This document shows positions 1-6,215 of a stretch of 7,269 nt of DNA, piece by piece (the first letter of the stretch is position 1; the number at the start of each line of letters is the position of its first letter). Location: assembly GCA_937893835.1 (NCBI GenBank), contig CALCSS010000067.1, positions 1 to 7,269 on the forward strand, read 5' to 3'. Made by a program: the position numbers and the translations under genes. The notes under the pieces are model-generated. The model saw only the letters and a program-made list of their open reading frames with translations. It made no database searches and had not been told where the DNA came from. The stretch is from an uncultured Fidelibacterota bacterium (GTDB lineage Bacteria; Fidelibacterota; Marinisomatia; Marinisomatales; UBA1611).

Positions 1-2559
1 GTCATCCCCATTGAAGGATGCACCACCAGAGGAAACGATCGTCCAGGATCCAGATCCATCGATTATCTCAACGAATGGACTTGCGCATGTGATCGTTCCA
101 GAAACAGATACTGCATTTGTCGATCCACTGTTATTCAATTCTATCTTTATATATGATGATTCACCCGGACTCAGGATGTCGCTAGCAGAGCCAAGGACAT
201 CCACACTGGTTGCAAGTAATGCATTACCAGAAGACATTATATTCAACACTCCACCAAATGAATTTCCTTCTGCATCAGAGAAGGTCACAAGTAATCCAAG
301 ATCAGTTTCGTCAGGTAGTCCATCTCCCAGACTAACAATAAATGGAGCACTACCGGTAGCGGTTTGGCCTGATGCAATATCACCAAAATCTAAAATGCTA
401 ACTGTAGAGTCTATGGACACACTCCCATTGGTGGTTGACAGTTGCCCCACAACCCCTGTTGCATCCTCTGAACCATAATTCTTTGCTGTCACATAGATCT
501 CAAGGGTCTCTCCACCGTTTGCAATGAGGTTACCATTCCCATTTGAATTACCTAGACCATCATCATCGATCGTGTATGGTGACTCTGAAAGACCAACGGC
601 AACTCCAGGATCGTGGATCTGGAATGAATTTTGATATGGATAATGATCCTTTTTGGTCACTGTCACCAAAACCTCACCCGTCTCGATCGAATTTATTGGT
701 AATCGTACAAAGCCCTGAGAATTGGTATACCCGGACTCAAAGATCTCACCATCCATAAGTATCGTCACCCAGGCATCATCTACCTCGCCATTCTCTTTTT
801 CCACAAGAATATCGACATAATTGGTGCCCTTGGTCAGGCTGTATGGATGTGTGACCGTTGTCATCTCAGGAAAAGCGGTCCACATCTGTAGAGATGACTC
901 TCCCATCAGGTTATTCCAATGGGTAAAGGTATGGCAGTAATTATTAGGGTTTGATGGGTAATTCTTATAAAGCATCATCTTTCCATACATAAGTGCAGCA
1001 CCGGGAGTCTCAATGCCCTCGATAAAGGTCCCATAGTAGAATCCCATGTCCACTAGATTATTGAACATGGTATGCGTACCAAGAGTAGCGGTCCCCACAC
1101 ATACGACCGACCCCTTTGGATTGGACGGTGTGCCAGCCCTGATGAATGATTCGATGAGCGACTCACCACTGCTTGAACCAAATGAACCTGTACCACATGT
1201 GATCACTGTCGCAACAGGGAGCATGAAACCATTCGAGGTACTATTGACATCACTTGATCCAAATCCACTTACACCATAGTAGCCTCTGTAATTAAAAAAA
1301 CTAACCCCATCATTCATCCCTGAGACCATCTGACTTGGAAAAGAGCCACTGTATACCGTATTGACCTCCTCAAAACCAGATAGGTCTAGGATCTCATTGA
1401 TATGTTCGTTGGTAATGACACAAGATATCCCTGATGTAGCGGGGTCGCCTACTAGGCAGGCACGCTGAAACCAATTCTCATTCATATAGGGATCAGATTC
1501 ATAGTTCAGTGTCTTGCTTATGATAGTATTCAAGTGTGAACTACTAGAGAATGAAATTCTGCCAATAAAGACCTCAGGATACACATCACCACCCTCAAGT
1601 GTGGTATAGGGCATGTCGCCTTCACCACTATATCCGCTATATGACTCAGTCCATGTTGGGATATCATAACTCCCCGTCGCATCACCAACTATTGTCACAT
1701 GTACGGGTGGATTTTCCCAGGTCTCATATGCATCCTCGATATAATTCTTCAGGTTATTTCTATTATTGACGACACTCGAGGATGATACATATTGGACATC
1801 AAAACCAACCCTCTTTTTCCAATCCATTAATTCTTCAACAGTCCCCAGTAGGTTACCTATATTGCTTGGCAGAACATATAGAATAGCAGGCCTTTGATAA
1901 TCATCATCGTCCCGGCTAAGATCACTGTGATTAACGATCATTGACTCATATAGAGCCTCAAAGGCGCGTGATCTTTTCTCTGGTATGAATGGTGCATCAG
2001 TCGAACCTGACTCTACCAATTCCAGCTCAACACTATGTATCACGGTCAATGTCTTTGACACTGGGTCATATTGGAATGGGGTCAATGAGACCTGGACCAT
2101 GGTAATGTCTCGAAAGACCATTGGCTGAGAGACGGTTGCGATATTTTCAGGGAATGGTCCAGCCTGATCATAAATATTACCCTTGGTCACAATACCCGTT
2201 GGTTCTGATTCCCATGTGTCAAATGGTAGGACCTCCACATTCTCAATGATTTCAAACTCTTGAATTGAGATCTCGATTGTGAAAGTCTTGCCAGGTTCAA
2301 CGGCATAATGTGTTGAGATCGTTGGGAGATCAGGCTGACCTGGTAAGGACTTTGAACCTGCTCCCTCCATTTCCGGTCTTATATATAAGACCCCATCTTT
2401 TTCAATTTGCTTGATCTCGTATCCAGGATTGGCGAATATTAGTTGTCTTTCCATGGATGTAATACCAAATCCACCATATGCGGTCTCTACATTACTCTCT
2501 GATGCAATCAAATTGCACAGTAATGGAATGATCCATGTCCAGTCGCGTATTTTTCTCAT
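1..2559 (-). CDS. C25 (gingipain-like) peptidase-family protein, C-terminus beyond window
   Basis: The frame is open from ATG at 2559 to the window edge, giving 853 residues and no stop, so it is partial at its C-terminus. Residues 1-20 look like a Sec signal peptide (basic start, then TWIIPLLCNLIA). Residues about 35-200 resemble a C25 propeptide, with a G-x-P-x-LP signature at 74-79. Residues about 224-565 resemble the gingipain caspase-like fold: ILYVLP strand (226), VTIVGD (288-293), YPEVFIGRIS (327-336), FFNYRGYYG (421-429), TCGTGSFG with Cys455, and SLIESFIRAG (468-476). A closing NNLMGESSLQMW (549-560) resembles the family's NLxGDPxLxxW. Residues 571-650 look like an Ig or regulatory-like domain, followed by two CARDB-like units (about 655-775 and 780 onward). 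The expected catalytic His is absent: Tyr427-Tyr428 stand there. R216 or R223, next to an Asp run (217-220), is a plausible propeptide junction. It is the last visible gene of the operon, 8 bases after the peptidase gene. Family assignment is firm; proteolytic activity is uncertain. Confidence 0.88.
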   Translation of the reverse strand, partial: MRKIRDWTWIIPLLCNLIASESNVETAYGGFGITSMERQLIFANPGYEIKQIEKDGVLYIRPEMEGAGSKSLPGQPDLPTISTHYAVEPGKTFTIEISIQEFEIIENVEVLPFDTWESEPTGIVTKGNIYDQAGPFPENIATVSQPMVFRDITMVQVSLTPFQYDPVSKTLTVIHSVELELVESGSTDAPFIPEKRSRAFEALYESMIVNHSDLSRDDDDYQRPAILYVLPSNIGNLLGTVEELMDWKKRVGFDVQYVSSSSVVNNRNNLKNYIEDAYETWENPPVHVTIVGDATGSYDIPTWTESYSGYSGEGDMPYTTLEGGDVYPEVFIGRISFSSSSHLNTIISKTLNYESDPYMNENWFQRACLVGDPATSGISCVITNEHINEILDLSGFEEVNTVYSGSFPSQMVSGMNDGVSFFNYRGYYGVSGFGSSDVNSTSNGFMLPVATVITCGTGSFGSSSGESLIESFIRAGTPSNPKGSVVCVGTATLGTHTMFNNLVDMGFYYGTFIEGIETPGAALMYGKMMLYKNYPSNPNNYCHTFTHWNNLMGESSLQMWTAFPEMTTVTHPYSLTKGTNYVDILVEKENGEVDDAWVTILMDGEIFESGYTNSQGFVRLPINSIETGEVLVTVTKKDHYPYQNSFQIHDPGVAVGLSESPYTIDDDGLGNSNGNGNLIANGGETLEIYVTAKNYGSEDATGVVGQLSTTNGSVSIDSTVSILDFGDIASGQTATGSAPFIVSLGDGLPDETDLGLLVTFSDAEGNSFGGVLNIMSSGNALLATSVDVLGSASDILSPGESSYIKIELNNSGSTNAVSVSGTITCASPFVEIIDGSGSWTIVSSGGASFNGDD

Positions 2560-2564
2560 GTCTG

Positions 2565-2569
2565 CCTCT
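2565..2569 (-). promoter_or_regulatory. Ribosome binding site of the C25 gene
   Basis: AGAGG lies 5 bases upstream of the ATG at 2559 and overlaps the TAG stop (2570-2568) of the prepilin peptidase gene. It supports this start and translation directly after the upstream gene. No promoter fits in the 8-base gap, so the gene is presumably cotranscribed with the secretion genes. Confidence 0.65.
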
Positions 2570-3212
2570 ATTGTATCATCAATAAATGAAAGAATTCAGG
2601 GTAGTAGAAACTACCAATGTATGCCCCTGTTCCTGCAAAGGATAAAAATGGCCCCAGGGGTATTGCCCTATCCTTATCAAATCCCTTTATCAGAGAAACG
2701 CCTATCCATGCCAACAAACTCAATACCGAGGCTCCAAACAAGGTCAATGCCATTCTCATTGGGCCCAACCAGGCGCCTAGCACTATGCCCATTTGGATAT
2801 CCCCATAACCCATACCTTGGCGTTTGGTGATACTCCACAATATACCCACTATAACAAGAGGGATGAAAGCACCGACAAATATTCCCCATAGCGCCGCAGA
2901 GAGGAATATCACATCAAACAAGATCCCAACAAAGGAAGTGATGACTCCTATAATGATGAAAATGAGAGGAACTTGAAACGTATGATAATCAATGACCGAT
3001 ATACCTGCAAGTGTCATTGCGATCACTGAAAAGACAATAGCCTCAGGCATATCCAGATTAAGGGAACCCCAGGTCACTATGGCCATACCCACCACCTCAA
3101 GAAAAATATTTCTATTGCTCATGATATAATCTTCAATTGCAAGCCAGTTGACCAAACGTTTGACAGCGTTTCCTAAGATAAGACCGAACAATATTGGAAT
3201 AAGTATTTCCAT
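2568..3212 (-). CDS. A24-family prepilin peptidase, short form
   Basis: This is a 214-residue polytopic inner-membrane aspartic peptidase that would cleave the leader of type IV pilin-like precursors. Both catalytic-aspartate motifs are present: VIDYHTFQVP with Asp75, and GMGYGDIQMG with Asp138 (family consensus GxGDxKL). The late IPLGPF motif is at 184-189. Hydrophobic segments lie at about 2-16, 36-54, 56-74, 81-128 (two or more helices), 154-175 and 189-200. The N-terminal LFGLILGNAVKRL corresponds to the usual GSFLNVxxxR helix. The Cys-rich loop of bifunctional PilD/GspO enzymes, linked to N-methylation, is missing: only about ten residues join the first two helices and the protein contains no cysteine. 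I chose ATG 3212 because AGGA sits 7 bases upstream and the hydrophobic helix starts at once. A TTG at 3242 would add ten polar residues, overlap the upstream gene and has no ribosome site. One base separates this ATG from the gspF stop. Confidence 0.88.
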   Translation of the reverse strand: MEILIPILFGLILGNAVKRLVNWLAIEDYIMSNRNIFLEVVGMAIVTWGSLNLDMPEAIVFSVIAMTLAGISVIDYHTFQVPLIFIIIGVITSFVGILFDVIFLSAALWGIFVGAFIPLVIVGILWSITKRQGMGYGDIQMGIVLGAWLGPMRMALTLFGASVLSLLAWIGVSLIKGFDKDRAIPLGPFLSFAGTGAYIGSFYYPEFFHLLMIQ

Positions 3213-3213
3213 C

Positions 3214-4461
3214 CTATAGTCCTGACTGAAGTGCTGATCCAAGATGAAATACAGGTAAATATGTGAGAACGACCATCAATGCAATGACCGCTCCAACAAG
3301 TAAGATCAGCAGCGGCTCTATCAGGGTCGTCATCCTGTCGACCAATGCATCAACTTGTTTTTGATAATAATCCGCAGCTCTATCTAAGAGATCATCCAAT
3401 TCTCCCGTGTCCTCTCCTGTAGAGGCCAACTGCAAAAGAATAGACGGAAATACCTCAGTCCTCCTCAGAGCCGTAGAAATATTATACCCGTCCCTTATGA
3501 GATCTGATGCATCATCTATCGCTCGCTCATAGACCTTATTGTCAACCACTTTCCTCAATAGCGCAGTGGTCTCAAGCACAGGGACACCCGCACCGATCAG
3601 GATACCAAATGTCTTACAAAACTTATTCAATATAGACTGCTCCGTTAGATTGCCAAAAACAGGAAGCTTAAGCATGAATGAGTCAAGTGCAAATCCACCT
3701 CTCTGTGTTTTGGATATAAGCCAGATAATTGTACTGATAGTAAATATGATAAATGTAAGAAAACCAACATTGTTTCCAAACCAAGTGCTAAAATCTATCA
3801 TCTGCCTTGTCGCAGCAGGAAGACCTGCGCCTAATTGTGCATAGACCTGAGAGAATTTGGGGATGATGACCAAGAGCATGACCATCAGCATGCCAATGAG
3901 AAATAAGATCATGAATATTGGATAGTTCATCGCAGATTTCACCTTCCTGCGTGTATCATCCAAATTCTCTAAATAAGATGATAATTCTTCCAAGATCTCA
4001 TTCAAATTCCCACTAACCTCACCAGCCTTGACCATTGCCACAAACAATGTATTGAAGACACCAGGATGCCTTGAGAGTGACTCTGATAGATTTAGGCCCT
4101 TGCGAATATTATCACTCACTGTACCTAATATCCTTTTAAACTTTCGGTGCTTTTCCTCAGCGCCTAGGCTCTGGATCGCCCTTTCGAGCGTGAGTCCTGC
4201 AGAGAACATGGTCGCCAACTGCCTGGTAAAGAAAACAATATTTGATAGAGGAATTCGATTCTTTGCTTTTTCTATGGAAAGTTGTATCTCGTCAATGAAT
4301 GGCCCCAAAAAATCAAATGTATCATCAACTTCCTTCAGTGATATTACCATTTGTCCATTGGACGATAGTTTCTGGATCGCAGTATCCAAGGAATCAGCGC
4401 GAATCTCGCCCTCTTTCCTCTTGCCCTCAGAGTTTTTTGTTAAATAATTATATATGGCCAC
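3214..4461 (-). CDS. gspF: Type II secretion / type IV pilus platform protein (GspF/PilC family)
   Basis: This complete 415-residue protein has the usual family length (about 400). It is the inner-membrane platform that links the cytoplasmic ATPase to the growing pseudopilus or pilus. It opens with the family's MAIYNYLTKNSEGK start. Two tandem T2SSF domains follow, about 75-200 and 278-400. The first carries FTRQLATMFSAGLTLERAI and VKAGEVSGNLNEILEEL (144-160), the second FCKTFGILIGAGVPVLETT and STGEDTGELDDLLDRAADYY (347-366). Predicted membrane helices are at about 181-203, 231-251 and 381-405, matching the three-helix topology. The start is GTG at 4461, whose first base is the last base of the upstream TAG stop (TAGTG). 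A weak GAAG site lies 7 bases upstream. No downstream start would preserve the conserved N-terminus. The sequence alone does not decide between GspF (secretion) and PilC (pilus), because no pilin or secretin is in view. Confidence 0.95.
   Translation of the reverse strand: MAIYNYLTKNSEGKRKEGEIRADSLDTAIQKLSSNGQMVISLKEVDDTFDFLGPFIDEIQLSIEKAKNRIPLSNIVFFTRQLATMFSAGLTLERAIQSLGAEEKHRKFKRILGTVSDNIRKGLNLSESLSRHPGVFNTLFVAMVKAGEVSGNLNEILEELSSYLENLDDTRRKVKSAMNYPIFMILFLIGMLMVMLLVIIPKFSQVYAQLGAGLPAATRQMIDFSTWFGNNVGFLTFIIFTISTIIWLISKTQRGGFALDSFMLKLPVFGNLTEQSILNKFCKTFGILIGAGVPVLETTALLRKVVDNKVYERAIDDASDLIRDGYNISTALRRTEVFPSILLQLASTGEDTGELDDLLDRAADYYQKQVDALVDRMTTLIEPLLILLVGAVIALMVVLTYLPVFHLGSALQSGL
3220..3223 (-). 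promoter_or_regulatory. Ribosome binding site fixing the prepilin peptidase start
   Basis: AGGA lies 7 bases upstream of ATG 3212, inside the last codons of the platform gene. The stop and start are arranged as TAG-G-ATG, which suggests translational coupling. The longer TTG start at 3242 has no comparable purine-rich site upstream. Confidence 0.6.
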
Positions 4462-6182
4462 TATAGATCTTCAACCGTTGATCGCATGATCTCCTCTATT
4501 GATGTCGTACCATCTAACACCCTAGATAGTCCTGCATCTCTCAAGGTGGTCATCCCATTCTCTAGTGCAGTCTGCCTGATCTCATCCTCATTGGCATTGT
4601 CATAAACAAGTTTTCTTAGATCCCTTGCCATTGGAATCATCTCAAATATCGCTAGCCTGCCCTTATACCCTGTGTTTCGACATTCTGCACAGCCCTTCCC
4701 TTGGTAGAGGGGAGCTTTTATTTTTTTCTCATCAAGCCCTACGATCGCTAGTTCTTCCTTGTTAGGGGTGTATTCCTCTTTACAATTACTACATAAACGT
4801 CTTACAAGCCTCTGTGCCATCACTAGATTGAGACAAGAACCAACCAAGAATGGAGCAATTCCAATATCAAGGAGCCTGGTTATGGTACCTGGCGCATCAT
4901 TGGCATGGACCGTTGAAAAGACAAGGTGGCCCGTCAATGCAAATTTCACTGCAATATCAGCGGTCTCTCCATCACGTATCTCACCGATCAATAGGATATC
5001 AGGGTCTTGCCTTAGAATAGAACGAAGCGTCGATCCAAAGGTCAGACCAATATCCTCAAAGACCTGTACCTGATTGACCCCATCAAGTTGGTATTCAACA
5101 GGATCCTCAACCGTGGTTATGTTTGTCCTCTCACTCTTGATCTCTTTTAGTGCAGCGTACAGGGATGTAGATTTACCAGAACCGGTTGGGCCAGAGACCA
5201 CTACCATACCATAGGGCTGGTTGATGACCTTCTTGAAGGTTCCCAAATTTTCCTTTGGAAAGCCCAATGATGTGAGATTAAAGTCAAAACCTGTCTTATC
5301 AAGGAGACGCATGACAACCTTCTCACCATAGACTGTTGGCAGAATAGATACACGAATGTCAATGTCCTTGCTAGGTGACTTCACTGAGAATCTTCCATCT
5401 TGAGGCAAGCGCTTCTCAGCGATATTGAGATTAGAAAGGATCTTGATCCTAGTGACAAGGCCACTCAAGGATGTGATCGGTGGTGTCATGATGGTTTGCA
5501 GCACTCCGTCGATCCTTATGCGAACATATACCTGGGCCTCCATAGGCTCAATGTGAATATCAGTGGCTCGCTCTTTGATCGATTCTTGGAATATCAAATT
5601 AACCAATTTTACGATAGGTGCATCTTCCTCTGATGCCTTATCAGGCGAGAGATCAACCTCCTCCTGAGATCCCTCCTCACCTGAGATCACGGTTATACTG
5701 TCAATTGTCTCAGCAACCTCGGCCGTTTTTTGTATCTCACCGTAAACCTTATCAAGGGCCTTCTCAAGCAGAGCAGGACCAGACACAATAATATCGGGGT
5801 TTAGATTTGTCAGCCGTTTGATCGAGTCAACAGATACAACATCATCAGGGTCTTCCATGGCAACAACTATGGTCGTATCATTGCTACTGATCCCGAGTAC
5901 CCTGTTCTCCCTTGCAAAATCCTCAGGGATCAATGCTGCGACCTGTGAATCGGCCTCTAGCAGGATGAAATTATCTGCCTTTTTATATCCGAGCTGTTGA
6001 CTGTATGCGGTCGTGAAATCATCTTCTTCAATGAGACCCATCTCGACCAGAGTGATACCTATCTTCTCGTTGGTCGTCTTTTGTTGTGCCAGTGCCTCAT
6101 TTATACCACCCTCGGTGGCCTTTCCATTCTTTATAAGTATCTCACCTATCTTTGAGAATTGGGGATTGAAATCTTGACTCAT
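4461..6182 (-). CDS. gspE: Type II secretion / type IV pilus assembly ATPase (GspE/PilB family)
   Basis: This complete 573-residue cytoplasmic hexameric ATPase powers pilin-like subunit assembly. Residues about 8-150 form an MshEN-type N-terminal domain (IGEILIKNGKATEGGINEAL, then LVEMGLIEEDDF), a region that in relatives contacts the platform or binds cyclic-di-GMP. After an acidic linker (about 165-187) comes the motor: ATDIHIEP (206-213), Walker A GPTGSGKST (331-339, Lys337), Asp box TVEDPVEY (357-364), Walker B DILLIGEIRD with Glu401, and His box STVHANDA with His426. The zinc tetracysteine motif is intact (Cys464, 467, 498, 501), which fits assembly ATPases rather than PilT retraction ATPases. 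The ATG has an AGGAA site 8 bases upstream, 33 bases after the Ig-protein stop. Its TAG stop overlaps the gspF start by one base. Every motif needed for activity is present. GspE versus PilB cannot be separated from this window. Confidence 0.96.
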   Translation of the reverse strand: MSQDFNPQFSKIGEILIKNGKATEGGINEALAQQKTTNEKIGITLVEMGLIEEDDFTTAYSQQLGYKKADNFILLEADSQVAALIPEDFARENRVLGISSNDTTIVVAMEDPDDVVSVDSIKRLTNLNPDIIVSGPALLEKALDKVYGEIQKTAEVAETIDSITVISGEEGSQEEVDLSPDKASEEDAPIVKLVNLIFQESIKERATDIHIEPMEAQVYVRIRIDGVLQTIMTPPITSLSGLVTRIKILSNLNIAEKRLPQDGRFSVKSPSKDIDIRVSILPTVYGEKVVMRLLDKTGFDFNLTSLGFPKENLGTFKKVINQPYGMVVVSGPTGSGKSTSLYAALKEIKSERTNITTVEDPVEYQLDGVNQVQVFEDIGLTFGSTLRSILRQDPDILLIGEIRDGETADIAVKFALTGHLVFSTVHANDAPGTITRLLDIGIAPFLVGSCLNLVMAQRLVRRLCSNCKEEYTPNKEELAIVGLDEKKIKAPLYQGKGCAECRNTGYKGRLAIFEMIPMARDLRKLVYDNANEDEIRQTALENGMTTLRDAGLSRVLDGTTSIEEIMRSTVEDL

Positions 6183-6189
6183 TTTCTAG

Positions 6190-6194
6190 TTCCT
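6190..6194 (-). promoter_or_regulatory. Ribosome binding site of the assembly ATPase gene
   Basis: AGGAA lies 7 bases upstream of ATG 6182, within the 33-base AT-rich gap (6183-6215). This is the longest non-coding stretch in the window. I see no convincing hairpin terminator or paired -35/-10 boxes in it, so read-through from the Ig-protein gene is the simplest reading. Confidence 0.65.
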
Positions 6195-6215
6195 ATGTAA
6201 ATAATTTTGAATTTA

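Noticed and set aside
11..478. Plus-strand open frame of 155 codons
   Set aside because: It lies wholly opposite the C25 gene, whose frame has recognisable domains. The plus-strand translation shows no motif and is rich in Ser/Pro, as expected of an antisense shadow.
2500..2559. Lipoprotein signal in the C25 protein (Cys15)
   Set aside because: The residues before Cys15 are Pro-Leu-Leu, which do not fit a lipobox; an ordinary signal peptide is more likely.
1..2559. C25 gene as a pseudogene because of the missing His
   Set aside because: The frame is intact for 853 codons with conserved flanking motifs and a good ribosome site, which argues for a functional variant rather than decay.
2411..2830. 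Plus-strand open frame of 139 codons spanning the C25/peptidase junction
   Set aside because: It runs antisense across two well-supported genes and has no recognisable domain.
3213..3242. TTG start extending the prepilin peptidase by ten residues
   Set aside because: The extension is polar, overlaps gspF and has no ribosome site, while ATG 3212 has AGGA at good spacing and begins the expected hydrophobic helix.
4028..4447. Plus-strand open frame of 139 codons
   Set aside because: It is antisense to conserved GspF coding sequence; no family resemblance.
6183..6215. Promoter or terminator in the longest gap
   Set aside because: The gap is only 33 bases and AT-rich. I found no stem-loop and no paired -35/-10 elements, and a TATTTACAT stretch alone is not enough.
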